A stretch of 64,000 bases of DNA from positions 1,166,001 to 1,230,000 of the forward strand of contig CAJHZI010000415.1 in assembly GCA_905160935.1 (NCBI GenBank). The letters are read 5' to 3'. The position numbers and the translations under genes were made by a program. The first letter of the stretch is position 1. Each line of letters starts with the position of its first letter. This stretch comes from Enchytraeus crypticus. Taxonomy: Eukaryota > Annelida > Clitellata > Enchytraeida > Enchytraeidae. The notes under the pieces were generated by a model. The model was not told the origin of the DNA. It saw only the letters and a program-made list of their open reading frames with translations, and did no database searches. Below are positions 11,001-21,409 of this stretch, piece after piece.

Positions 11001-14000
11001 CACGTTGAGCAGCATCATCAGTTTCACTGTCTCCTGGGCGGGTGTGATGGTCTCGTTCACGTCGATGTTCTGTAGCAGATAATACACGAGGCTAGTGTAC
11101 GTGGGGTTACTCATCGGCTCGTATCTAGATATGTTAGTCATCTGAAATCAATCAATCAATCAATCAATGAGTCAGTCAATGAATCAGTCAATCAATGAAT
11201 CAGTCAATGAATCAATGAATCAATCAATAAATCAATGAATCAATCGATGAATCAATCAGTCAATCAATCGGTCAATCAATCAATCAGTCAGTCAGTCAGT
11301 CAGTCAATCAATCAGTCAATCAAGAAGTCAAGCAATCAATTAGTCAATCAAGCAATCAATCAGTCAGTCACTCAATCAGTCAGTCAATCAATCAGTCATT
11401 CATTCAATCAATCAATCAATCAATTACTCACATCGGAAATTTATTTAGAAAAAATCCATCAATCACTCGACATGAATAGCTCGACCTTGGTGACGCTCAG
11501 AAAAGAGATTTTCGCAGACAGTTTAACGCCCGTTTTCATACTACAAGAGCCCAATATGAGCTGGCTAGTACAAGTTCAAACCGGCTTCAAGTGAAAAATT
11601 TAAAAACTTCGAAAAATTGTAATAATTCCACAGCAAACTAGAAAATAGCGTGCATTACACAAAAAGTCAAGAGACAAGAACTGTAAGCAATGATGAGCAT
11701 ATGAGGTTTTTTTAGTTTAGTTTAGTATCGTTTCTTTGTTCATCACAGCACAGATTACACAAACAGTAGGAACGTGCATGTAGTTAGATAAACAAATAAT
11801 AGTACCAATAGGATACCATAAAAGAGCCATAGCTCTGTTCGGTAATACCATAATTAGCAGCTATAGTCTACTTAAGTCTGAAATACAAAAATTTCTATTA
11901 CATTACTAATTACAGTAAAAGGCCGTACAATTGAACACTATCAAAGGTTGACGTTAAGTGCATGACACTCAGCAAGAAAATTGACCTGTATGGTAGCATT
12001 GCACAAGAAAACTGACCTGCATGGTAGCATTGCCTATGAGAAAACTAACCTGTATGGTATCATTGCCTACAAGAAGACTGACCTGTATGGTAGCATTGCC
12101 TACAAGAAAACTAACCTGTATAGTAGCATTGCACAAGAAACCTGACCTGTATGGTAGCATTACCTATAAGAAAACTGACCTGTATGGTAGCATTGTACAA
12201 GAAAACTGACCTGTATGATAGCATTGCCTATAAGAAAACTGACCTGTATAGTAGCATTGCCTATAAGAAAACTGACCTGTATGGTAGCATTGTCTACAAG
12301 AAAACTGATCTGTAGGGTAGCATTGCACAAGAAAACTAACCTGTATGGTAGCATTACCTATAAGAAAACTGACCTGTATGGTAGCATTGCCTATAAGAAA
12401 ACTGACCTGTATGGTAGCATTGTCTACAAGAAAACTGATCTGTATCGTAGAATTGTCTACAAGAAAACTAACCTGTATGGTAGCATTGCCTATAAGAAAA
12501 CTGACCTGTATGGTAGCATTGTCTACAAGAAAACTGATCTGTATCGTAGAATTGTCTACAAGAAAACTAACCTGTATGGTAGCATTGCCTATAAGAAAAC
12601 TGACCTGTATGGTAGCATTGTCTACAAGAAAACTGATCTGTATCGTAGAATTGTCTACAAGAAAACTGACCTGCGTGGTAGCATTGCCTATAAGAAAACT
12701 GACCTGCATGGTAGCATTACATACAAGAAAACTGACTAGTACGGTAGCATTGTCTACAAGAAAACTGACCTGTATGGTAGCATTGCCTACAGTGACCGCT
12801 CTCCTACGTCTCATAGCCCCGCCCCCTGCCCTTATCTGCATAGCCATGTTATAACAAGTCGCCAGTCTAAACTCCATCGTTTGTCTGAACGCGTCTGAGT
12901 ATATGTTCACATTCATCGGAACGTCTATCACTGTAAACATCAAATACACTTCCTACTGTTAACACGATGCTTTTTCTTCCGTAAACCAACAGCTGGCTAT
13001 TCAGAGTGATTGCGCTAATTAAACCGAAAATGTAAACGGCTAAAGTTTGAACCGTGAACCCAGTAAATGGCTAGGCCTAAAGTTTGAACTTTCTAAAGAG
13101 TAAGCTATAACAGCATAGTAAACGTCATCCCTTTTTCATCTAAAAGTATAGATCTTAGAACCTCAGAGTACTGAGATGAGCAGCATATCTGAGAGGAGCA
13201 GACTGAAGTGAGTAAAAAAATGATACAAGAAAAGAATTGAGTAGAAGTAAGAACAGACTGAAGTTAGTAGAAGTAAGAACACTAACCTGTTCTCACCCAG
13301 TAGACGTCATAGGCTGAGCTTGTGTTTAACATCCATTCCGTAGTAGTCCTTAGCACTGCTCCACCTCCAGACAATCAATCAATCAATTCATTTATCAATG
13401 TCAATCAATCAATCAATTCATTTATCAATGTCAATCAATCACTCAATTCATTTATCAATTGTTAATCAATAAATCACTGTAAGAGTGAATCAATGAAGCA
13501 ACGACTACATAAACTAATCATAAAACATCTAATTTTCTAGCTTGTGAAAGACTCAATGTGGAAACAAAACAACAAGCAGCAGGGCACTGTGTCAAAGCTA
13601 GAAGAGGACATTTATCACTTGTGCTTTATGGTAGGCAATAATTCATATACTACGTCGATGCCGTCATAGCAAAGTTTTCAGCAACAGGTCATTGTCCTTG
13701 AAGCTTGCCTGTGAATGTCAATCAGAGAGAGAGAGAAAGAGAGAGAACTGTGTTTATTGAAGTAGGCCCCCCTACACATACAAGTATACATACAAGCACA
13801 AGGTCCTCAGAGAGGACCTTGTGCTTATACCTATCTAGTTGACAGCCAGCAATCGTGCAAGAACATGCATATACAATTGAAAAAATTAGAAAAAAACTCA
13901 TATATCAGAATTCTTAGATGTTTCTAAGACTCTTCATGAGATATGTCAAGTAGGTCTACAGATGTTCAAATAATCAGCACTAAGCAATCAATAATAAAGA

Positions 14001-14053
14001 ATGTGACTGGCGTCACTAGTAAAGAATGTATTTGGTGTCGTATTATATATATG

Positions 14054-14119
<66 letters not shown>

Positions 14120-14132
14120 CATATATATATAC

Positions 14133-14186
<54 letters not shown>

Positions 14187-14196
14187 CTATATATAC

Positions 14197-14231
<35 letters not shown>

Positions 14232-17186
14232 AAATTATATATTCTGATAAATTAATTTAACAATAATGCATTAAAAATTGAAATAAATAAGAACAAGGAC
14301 AAAGTAACTATAAAAATGTACATATATAAAAGTAAAGAGCTGCAATTCAGAATTCACCGACAGTCTCTGCAGCACAACCTGAACTTAGACATTGTCAGCC
14401 AGGCTTGGATTGAAACTAGGATCTCTAGCTTATCAGCAGAGTGTGCTATAAACTAGACCAGCCATCTGATGTCTGCCTCAAAAGCTTTATCATGATACCA
14501 GTATTACGATAAAATAATTGCTAGACAATTTCCTGAAATGAAAGGAAAGTATAATATCATACTAATTAGAAGCCAATATCTATGGCATTAGAAAATATTG
14601 AATTATAGCTAACTACCATACTAAAAATGAAATTTTACTACATGGAAGGCAAAATGAATAAAATATCCATTTAAGTAACATATTTATGGTGTCTCAGTTA
14701 TATAAAAATTTGATGAGAAATGTCTTAAAATTCTGTTATGATTATAGTAAGTTAAAAGAATTCTTAATGTTGTTATGTTAACATTAAGTAACTGGCAGTA
14801 CCTATCTACAATTGTCATATATGCCAAAGTCAACCTAAGGTCAAAGAAATTGAGGAAAAATACTTTAAATCTAATCTAAGTACATTTTAAAACAAATCTA
14901 GTCACCTAGCACTCCTGAAGTACAACTAACACAGGTTCATTGCGATAGTGTAGAAACTAAAAGCTAAGGTTAACGTCAGTTTCCTCACTCAAAAGCGATG
15001 TCGGTGACGGGCAAGCCCACGATTTGAACCCCGCACATACTGATCCGCGATCAAATATCTTACCGACATCACCACTGACTCCAGCCACATCTACGACACA
15101 TAGCGTCACCAAATTGTCTTGAGATTTTGAAAATGGCTGACTAATATCCTAGTCTGACCTACCGGTTGTGGCACTTGACGAATCGGTTTCATTATCAACG
15201 CTCAGAGTGGTTACATCGGAGGTCAATGTCGCTGTTACACCGAGATCTGTTGAGTCGCTGGGAGTGGCTTCATCAGTAGCAACTGTCGAAGAGGTTGCGG
15301 TGTCCTCAGTGCTCAACACTGAAGTAGCGAAAGAAGAAGAACCATCGCTGAATGGAAGCAGCGTTGAGTCAGTTTCATAAGAAAAAGAAGAAAAGTCAGC
15401 AGTTAAAATATCCCCGGCCGATGATTCCAATGTGCTGCTGATCTCAGAGGTAGAGGTTGCGACTGAAATTTGGTATTGACAAGTGCAATGGATAACGTTA
15501 ACATATTTCACAGAAATATTCTAAATTGAGTGAAGCATTTTAAAGGAGCTAACTTGTTGTGTGGATCAAAAGTGAAGATAATCAATTAAATCTCTGAATT
15601 TGCAGTCTAATAGTAAGATATAGAAATACATGGCACTTTTTCAAGGCTACTTGTCACATACTCAAAGGAAAAGTGTTTTCAATATAAACTGTAAAGTTTA
15701 TTGCAGCTTATTTAATTAACTCCACATACTGAAATTCAGTAGTGCCTTTATTCCTATACTAATGAACTGTCAGCAAATTATGTAAGTTTCAATGTTAATA
15801 GTAAAACATAAAGTTTAAAACAGGTTAAGTAAATATACAGTTAAAATCTACACAGGCATTGAAAAATGTGAAAATAACAATTTATAAATGTGGTTAGAAA
15901 AGAAATACTATATTCTACAATTATGAATCTGTTAATATTATAAGCATCAAAGAACAAATACTTTGAATAATTCTCCAGCAACTCAACAATACACTTGTTA
16001 ATCAAAAGGCCATTGTCAACTCTCTAACTACTGAAAGATCTTAACTACACTGAAGCTTTAGAATAACTTTACTTTTAATTTATAATTCTTTGTTAAAGGT
16101 TAAATTCAGAGTTATAATCTTGAAGAAAAGACAACTCTCATTCGCTGTTCAATAAAAATTTAACATTCAATTTCCTCGTCATAAGGTCACGTCAGAGAAT
16201 TTCAGGAAGTTAGTGAATAATGTCAGGCAATGTCAGGCATTGTTGGATTATTACATTTCTTCATTACAAGTTTTAAAAATGCAACAGTACCTCTAGGGCA
16301 ATAATATATGCCAATTTTAAAATTTTGACACATCCTCAATGATATAGATAATAACACAGGACCAATCCTGGATTAAAATTAGTCCACTGGAACTCGGTGT
16401 GGGATAGCCTTTCATGATTTCACTAAATTCTTAAACTGCATAATTTCAGAGAAAGAAGGCATAACAGCTACAAGATATTAATATTAGCATAACAGCAACA
16501 AGAATACTATTTATAGAGAAACATACATTTTACTAATGACATAAAATTTATAATAAAATTAAAAATGTTTTTTAAGCTCCATTAATTAATTATTGACTTC
16601 ATATGAAAATGTAAGAAAAATATTAATATAGGCTATATAATTGAATGTTTTGCTTAAAAATAGCAAATTTAGCATAATACACTGTTGTTCAAAAAGATCA
16701 ATTAATAAATAGGTAGAATTCAACATAAGTATAGTATTATAGGCATCTTTATAACAGTCGGAATCAATAAAAAGTCTAGTTTTCAATACTTAACTAGGAA
16801 AAACTTAAGAACAATCCAAATATCTCTATTTGCTTATCTTTTGAAATAATTGCTTTTAATTTGAAAACTTTTTAGTTAGTTTAATTTTTTAAATACTAAC
16901 AACTAGTAGTCTTGTACTAAAAAGAGCCTGTCTAAGAAACACAGCTTGCAAAGAGAAATAACAAATAAACAACTGTTGATAAAACAAAAACAAAACAAAC
17001 AGCACTACTGCTGAAACAGAATAATAAGTTACTATAGAAGAAAGACTCTTTAACTAGTGTTACTAAATCTAAGATAAAGAAACTTAGACTAAATTTCTTA
17101 CCACAGAGGGTTGGTGAGAAGATTGACCATTTTGCACCATTGAGGCATAACCCCAGCAGACTTATAAATAGCACATTACGAAACAT
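7212..17186 (-). CDS. KIAA1549-like single-pass membrane protein
   Basis: Eight exons on the - strand (given as low-high): 17102-17186, 15163-15462, 13287-13364, 12770-12930, 10952-11141, 9824-10290, 8791-8849 and 7212-8031. All seven junctions have GT-AG ends and matching phases, giving 2160 nt (719 aa). Order of parts: signal peptide ([17 protein letters not shown]), a Ser/Thr/Asp-rich mucin-like exon, a SEA-like region, TM about residues 282-306 ([20 protein letters not shown]), a Gly/Thr/Ala repeat stretch, then a tail of about 410 residues. Identity comes from remembered KIAA1549/KIAA1549L layout: the membrane-proximal blocks [21 protein letters not shown] and [11 protein letters not shown], then a Leu-rich helix near the C-terminus ([19 protein letters not shown]). 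Vertebrate KIAA1549 proteins are much longer at the N-terminus, so missing 5' exons are possible. The molecular function of the family is poorly known. A single invertebrate copy may be co-orthologous to both vertebrate paralogues. Confidence 0.8.
8073..8185. repeat. 17-bp minisatellite
   Basis: Unit TACATGAGCTTAGTAAT, about 6-7 copies, 40 nt upstream of the exon 8 acceptor of the KIAA1549-like gene. Confidence 0.95.
8791..8849 (-). CDS. KIAA1549-like exon 7 (short)
   Basis: 59 nt encoding [19 protein letters not shown], between a CACTGTTAAG acceptor and an ACAG|GTCAGA donor. It is included because it joins exon 6 (phase 0) and exon 8 (phase 2) with no frame conflict. Confidence 0.6.
8904..9044 (-). 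mobile_element. SINE-1 copy, 5' truncated
   Basis: Only the 3' part is present; similarity stops at CTCAGATCAGC, before the B box. Lies in intron 6 of the KIAA1549-like gene in sense orientation. 5' truncation fits target-primed retrotransposition. Confidence 0.7.
9824..10290 (-). CDS. KIAA1549-like exon 6 (transmembrane exon)
   Basis: 467 nt, acceptor TGTTTTAG, donor CCA|GTGAGG, phase 1 to 0. It holds the TM helix, the basic stop-transfer segment ([13 protein letters not shown]) and a Gly/Thr/Ala low-complexity repeat. The reading frame stays open past the donor down to 9602, through a run of Asp residues. A longer isoform is therefore possible. Confidence 0.75.
10317..10441 (-). mobile_element. 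LINE-A 3' end, 5' truncated
   Basis: [20 protein letters not shown] and PWTCQWAVH plus an AG tail, in intron 5 of the KIAA1549-like gene (sense). Confidence 0.7.
10952..11141 (-). CDS. KIAA1549-like exon 5 (SEA-like region, part 2)
   Basis: 190 nt, phase 0 to 1. It starts [12 protein letters not shown] after GATTTCAG and ends GAGG|GTACGG. It carries the YYLLQN and [14 protein letters not shown] segments that match the membrane-proximal region of KIAA1549. Confidence 0.75.
11142..11434. repeat. (AATC/CAGT)n array at KIAA1549-like exon 5 acceptor
   Basis: Imperfect tetranucleotide array (CAAT, CAGT). On the gene's sense strand it reads (ATTG)n and ends directly in GATTTCAG, the exon 5 acceptor. 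Confidence 0.95.
11972..12769 (-). repeat. 33-bp minisatellite of exon 4 donor copies
   Basis: About 25 units. On the - strand each reads GCAATGCTACCATACAG then GTCAGTTTTCTTGTAG: the last 17 nt of KIAA1549-like exon 4, its donor, and a TTTTCTTGTAG acceptor-like end. The array starts at the exon boundary itself. Some units are 30 bp or carry AGAATTG variants, with a 99-bp higher-order period visible near 12420-12660. Confidence 0.95.
12770..12930 (-). CDS. KIAA1549-like exon 4 (SEA-like region, part 1)
   Basis: 161 nt from acceptor TGTTTACAG to donor ACAG|GTCAGT, phase 1 to 0. I chose the donor at 12770 over ACT|GTAGGC at 12791 because it is closer to consensus and restores the family spacing ([11 protein letters not shown] then MTNISRY). 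The last part of the exon and this donor are the founder of the 33-bp array that follows. Confidence 0.7.
13287..13364 (-). CDS. KIAA1549-like exon 3
   Basis: 78 nt, phase 1 to phase 1, ending AGAACAG|GTTAGT. It encodes AYDVYWVRT, which I align with the Tyr-Trp-Val-Ile-Thr block that precedes the SEA-like region in vertebrate KIAA1549. The acceptor (GTCTGGAG) directly follows a TTGA-type array. Confidence 0.7.
13365..13470. repeat. 26-bp CAAT-rich array at exon 3 acceptor
   Basis: Three copies of CAATCAATTCATTTATCAAT. Sense-strand GATT units end 6 nt before the GTCTGGAG acceptor. Confidence 0.9.
13720..13746. repeat. (GA)n microsatellite
   Basis: AG-rich run that precedes the 13794 hairpin; possibly a retroelement tail. 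Confidence 0.8.
13794..13826. repeat. perfect 15-bp inverted repeat
   Basis: AAGCACAAGGTCCTC, 3-nt loop AGA, GAGGACCTTGTGCTT. Confidence 0.9.
14043..14232. repeat. (TA)n with ATACAT interruptions
   Basis: About 190 bp, composed of (TA)n blocks separated by single C or G changes. Confidence 0.95.
14393..14470 (-). repeat. tRNA-like sequence
   Basis: On the - strand TGGTCTAGTTTATAGCAC and GTTTCAATCC resemble A and B boxes at tRNA spacing. Stems are imperfect. Confidence 0.35.
14962..15088 (-). mobile_element. SINE-2 copy
   Basis: Full-length reverse copy with B-box complement GATTTGAACCCC, in intron 2 of the KIAA1549-like gene. Confidence 0.75.
15163..15462 (-). CDS. KIAA1549-like exon 2 (Ser/Thr-rich ectodomain)
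   Basis: Symmetrical phase 1-1 exon of exactly 300 nt, with acceptor AAATTTCAG and donor CCG|GTAGGT. It is extremely rich in Ser, Thr, Asp and Glu, with one NET sequon, and is probably a heavily O-glycosylated stalk. Confidence 0.75.
17102..17186 (-). CDS. KIAA1549-like exon 1 (signal peptide)
   Basis: ATG at 17186 followed by a hydrophobic stretch of about 14 residues. It ends CTCTGTG|GTAAGA in phase 1, which fits exon 2 exactly. Confidence 0.7.
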
Positions 17187-17689
17187 GTCCCAGAATATGA
17201 ACCCACCAATTACAGGTTTTTTGAACTGACGCAGTTTCAGGTCAGATAAAACTTACAGCTGTATTACATTCTTGTAACTGTAGTTTATTTTGCATTCTAT
17301 TACTAGAAGATAACTGCGGAAGCCATTACTGGCTCACAGCTAAAAAATCATTGAAATGAAATAAGCAGCATATAGAAAATAAAGATGCAAATGAAAAACA
17401 GAATTTTGAATTCATAAAATACAACTAATAAAACAAACCTTGCACAATATATCAAAACCTAGGGTCTTCTGTATGATATAAACTAATATCATTTGTGCGT
17501 TGATTCTTCAACTTATTTTTATCTCACACTTATAAATTAATAATAATTACAACATTGTATTTATTGTATAACCCATTTTATGCGCAAGCACACAAATATT
17601 ATTTATATAGAAAAGTCAATTACTATTTTACCAATACGATATCTTACAATATTCCTATCAACTAAATTCGATCAAAGTTTCTGGGGCTC

Positions 17690-17757
17690 CGTGCAGTAGC
17701 GTTAGGCTTTAAAACTAACATCCCAGGTTCGTTTCTTGCTCACCTGGCTTTAATTTT
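17690..17757 (+). repeat. tRNA-like sequence
   Basis: GTGCAGTAGCGTTAGGC and CCAGGTTCGTTTCTTG resemble degenerate A and B boxes; single copy here. Confidence 0.3.
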
Positions 17758-18777
17758 TTTAAAGTTTTATTCAATTCGTGAAGCTACTTAAGGTTGAGAT
17801 TAGGGTCATGGTTAGAATTTTAAACTTTCTTTTCGTTCAATAATAAACAAACTGTAGTAGGTAAATAGCAGCTGCTCGCAGCTAGTGTCCGCCATTGCTT
17901 TTTAGCTCTTTTTTGGTTATATAATATACTGCGCATAATTACTATCTATATATAATACTCGGCCTAATGGCCAATCTTTAAAACAAAAAAATTATAAAAT
18001 TGCTATAGTCCTCCATGGCAACATCGGGAAGTATGGAACAAAAAATCAAATCTACAAAACAATATGTAGATCCATTTAACAGTGCATATTTAATATATGG
18101 AAACCAGTCCAAGTATTCCAAGCAAGGTGTAAACATGGGCAGTGTTTAAACATGGTGTAAACATAATAATATATCGATGATTTATAAAATTAAGAAATAG
18201 GTAATAATAAGTAACAAATATAATAGACATCAAAGGGATTATCATTATTATGAAATGCTTGAAAAAGTTTGCAACTGTACAAACTTTATTTGAATAAAAC
18301 TCAGGAATAGTCAAATATTTTCAAAATGTAAACAAAGTTGTTGTCATGACAGTTGCATTCCACGTTCTTCTTCTAAGATAGCCTACTACTGCTAAATGAA
18401 GTCTATGACAACATCGTACGTTAGGAAGTCAAAGCTTTAATAATTAAGCTACTTGATTTGTAAATAAATTTAATTAAGCATTTAAAATGTTTGTAAACAA
18501 AATTTTAAAAATCTATGCTATATTAATTTGTTTCGCAAGCAGATAATTTTGTTCCTCCCAAAGATCTTTAAAATAATTGTTTTTCTTTATTCCATGGTTC
18601 TTCCTCCTCATAATTGACGTGGTTTTTCGGATATCGGATAGAAGTCATCTAATGAACCGCTTATTCGTTGTTATCTGCTTTGCGATATTCCAAAGCGCTA
18701 CAGTGTAGTCTTCGTTACTATGGTTATTTTCCTGATTTAAAAATTAAATTAAATTCTACTTTGGAAAATCATTATAA

Positions 18778-19229
18778 TTGAATAATAACAATAATAACAA
18801 CAATTAGAGTGCTACAGTCATCAATGACAACATCGAGCACTATTGAGACAAAATCAAGCCGGCGAGCAAAAAAAGAAGGTCCAAAATGGTGCAAATTCCA
18901 AAATCCAGAAATTCAGTCCAAAGTAAAGGGAGTTAAAGAAAAGGTGGTTTAGGCGCAGGTCGCTGCTCAAGGACACTGGATGGAAAAGAGAGATGGAAAA
19001 GATAGATCTTCAACTGCTTATGGAACTGCTCACAGGGAAGCAAAGGCTAATGTGATTCAAATGAAGATTTCCGAAGATTGGATGGAAGAGAATTCCAGAT
19101 CTGAGGTGCAGCATGCTGGAAAGAACGATTAGATAGCTTAGAGCGTGAAGGTAAGCTAGGTCTCACAAGAGTAATTAACTTAGAAGACCGAGTAATAGCA
19201 GGCTGCATCACTTTAATCAAGTGAGACAA
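18778..19229 (-). mobile_element. LINE-B 3' end (jockey/CR1-like RT C-terminus)
   Basis: Reverse frame 19047-19229 encodes SFQHAAPQIWNSLPSNLRKS, then after a frameshift QFHKQLKIYLF: the typical RT end (AAPxLWNSLP ... F+xxLKxxLF). The 3' UTR continues to a GTT/ATT-rich end near 18778. Copies of the UTR occur at 1343 and 57948. Confidence 0.75.
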
Positions 19230-19329
19230 TGTAAATGTTTTTAAGTCGTAGCTACGTATGATTAGTTGAGCACTTATTACACTTATTTAGAATTATTTGA
19301 ACTGAATTAACCGCTTCTTTATTGTCATA

Positions 19330-19450
19330 TTTATGGACTGATTTACCGGATGTTAGATTTTTCCCAGATTCACTCAAGGACTTGTTCTTAGCTTTTAGTC
19401 TACAGTGCTTGATGTTGTCATTGACAATGATCGTTATTTTCGTCCATGGC
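19330..19450 (+). mobile_element. diverged LINE-B UTR-like sequence
   Basis: ATGGACTGATTTACCGGAT and GCTTGATGTTGTCATTGACA resemble the UTR in opposite orientation to the neighbouring LINE-B copy. Weak. Confidence 0.35.
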
Positions 19451-19715
19451 ACTCGAATGGTTACTCCATGTTGTTATTCCTATTTCTCTGAGGTTCGTGA
19501 TTGTGCTGCCATTAGTAACAAATGTAAACATTTTATAAGGTTTATTTCTTTAGTTTAAAAGTTTATTACAAGTGTTAGTGCTGCACAAGTCTTAATAGAT
19601 CTTTTACTTTGATTTAATTGTGCTTGTTGTTGTTGCGGATGACGGAGACTGCAGATTTCTGTCGAAATGTTTTTAAGTCGTAGCTAAGCATGATTAGTTG
19701 AGCACTTATATACAC

Positions 19716-19954
19716 TTATTTAGAATGTCTAAATAACGTAGGGGTAACGTCATGAAGTTTTAAATGACAAATCCTGCGGTGAATTGAACCCTCGTGGGTT
19801 CGAATCCCGGCCGCGCTGATCTGAGAGTAAAATCTCGGACATTCACTGGACTGGTTATACGGAAAATGATCTAAATTGCCTAACGGATTAAACATGTGGT
19901 ATTAAAAGTGATAGATATCATCATAGTTGATTATTTCACTATAATGCGTGTTTA
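19716..19954 (+). mobile_element. SINE-1 copy (tRNA-derived)
   Basis: Pol III A-box-like TAACGTAGGGGTAACG and a perfect B box inside GGGTTCGAATCCC, followed by a tRNA-unrelated body and a conserved 3' part ending CACTATAATGCGTGTTTA. Almost identical to the copy at 20756. Confidence 0.8.
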
Positions 19955-20755
19955 ACCTGTACATGTGTAGGAAAGCCCTTTAAAAGGAACTGTTAATCTA
20001 TTTAATAAAGTTTCTTAATAAGCTGAGTCTGTAGCAGCATGGTTTAGGTTATCAACTGTAGATCAGTGAGGGTTAGAAATCCAGGGTTCATTGATAACCC
20101 TACTGATAAATCTTACGAGTGGTGTAATATACATTATTACAGGTTCCATTTATAGGAGGAAAATTTGACATCAATTTAAAGAACCAGATTTTAATTTTCT
20201 GAAATTTGGTATTGCGCTAGCGCTACAGAGATAAATTAATCGAAACAAAATATTACAGTAAATTGGAGATAACTAATAATACGTCACTTATTCCAGCAAG
20301 CTAAACAAGAAGACGCATGCTCCATTAGATCAACATACTATAATGTATCAAGACTAAAACCTAAATTATTCACTATAATGTGTGTTTACTTTTCTTTTTA
20401 TTCACTTGCCTGAATGTGTGCTGCTTTTACAAGTTTTGACTTTAATCCAAATGAACAATCAATTGAAATTTCTATAAGCTTTACATAATCAAATTAATAA
20501 AATGCCACGCTATTCTGAAAATGTGTACATATATTTCACAGCAACCTCGTTACAGTAATTAATGTAGGATTTTTAAATAATTATTAAATTAAACTTGATT
20601 AGCTTTAAATTAATAACAAACCTTAGGATTACATATCTCTCCGTCTCAAGTCAATGCAGGATCAACATTCAAACTGCATTAGCAAATTTTCCTTCTTTTT
20701 TTAAGTCAAGGCTGAAGGGGTTTTTGTTCTTTAATGTTATGCATTCGTTCTGCGT

Positions 20756-20994
20756 TTATTTAGAAAGTCTAAATAGCGTAGGGGTAACGTCATGAAGTTT
20801 TAAATGACAAATCCTGCGGTGAATTGAACCCTCGTGGGTTCGAATCCCGGCCGCGCTGATCTGAGAGTAAAATCTCGGACATTCACTGGCCTGGTTATAC
20901 GGAAAATGATCTAAATTGCCTAAGGGATTAAACATGTGGTTTTAAAAGTGATAGATATCATCATAGTTGATTATTCACTATAATGCGTGTTTAC
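20756..20994 (+). mobile_element. SINE-1 copy (tRNA-derived)
   Basis: A box TAGCGTAGGGGTAACG, B box GGTTCGAATCC, same body and 3' end as the copy 1 kb upstream, then a poly-T stretch. The near identity of the two copies suggests recent amplification or local duplication. Confidence 0.8.
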
Positions 20995-21228
20995 TTTTTT
21001 TTCCAGGTCAAATTTATCTTGTTAAGATGTTAAGACAAAAACAATGCAAATAAAATGAAAAACTAGCAACAAAATTAACTTAATCTTTTAGATAATAATT
21101 CCTATCGTAAATATTTTATAATAAGAATTAATCATTTTTACTGACACTATTTTTCTTCACTCGTAACACTACTTGATTCTAGATTCATTATCGCCTGCTA
21201 GTTGTTATTATTCATATTTCAGTCAATC

Positions 21229-21409
21229 ATGGCTCTATCAAGGTTTCTATATTGTGGTATCATTGGCTGGCTTATCCTGGATGCATTGATAATAGGCCTG
21301 GTAGAGGCAAGCACCACAAGTGGTAACTCTGCCACAACAACAACAACACCTGCCTCTACCACCACAGCTGCCCCAACATCCCCTTCTACTTCCATTCCTC
21401 CTGAAACAA
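21229..21409 (+). CDS. TCTN1: TCTN1 exon 1 (signal peptide, Thr-rich)
   Basis: ATG with G at +4, a hydrophobic leader of about 24 residues, then a Thr/Pro/Ser tract typical of tectonic N-termini. Donor ACAA|GTATGC, phase 1. Confidence 0.85.

Larger units (their letters stand above)
17187..21228. other. divergent spacer between KIAA1549-like and TCTN1
   Basis: About 4 kb between two head-to-head starts. It holds a tRNA-like sequence, LINE-B pieces, two SINE-1 copies and a 60-bp direct repeat (19233-19290 and 19660-19722, with TTTTTAAGTCGTAGCTA). No CpG-rich core promoter or clear TATA box is visible, and promoters must lie here or in unseen 5' UTR introns. Confidence 0.6.

Noticed and set aside
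11972-12790. CRISPR-like array
   Set aside because: Units are contiguous with no unique spacers, there are no cas genes, and the genome is eukaryotic.
12791-12796. ACT|GTAGGC as donor of KIAA1549-like exon 4
   Set aside because: Also phase 0, but weaker than ACAG|GTCAGT 21 nt downstream, and it would drop seven residues that restore the family spacing.
12164-12854. Long frames on both strands across the 33-bp array
   Set aside because: The + strand frames are a product of the repeat length. The - strand one is treated as possible read-through of exon 4, not as a gene.
19790-19830. Functional tRNA gene at the SINE-1 B box
   Set aside because: A and B boxes are present but there is no foldable acceptor stem or anticodon arm, and the sequence continues into a repeated SINE body.
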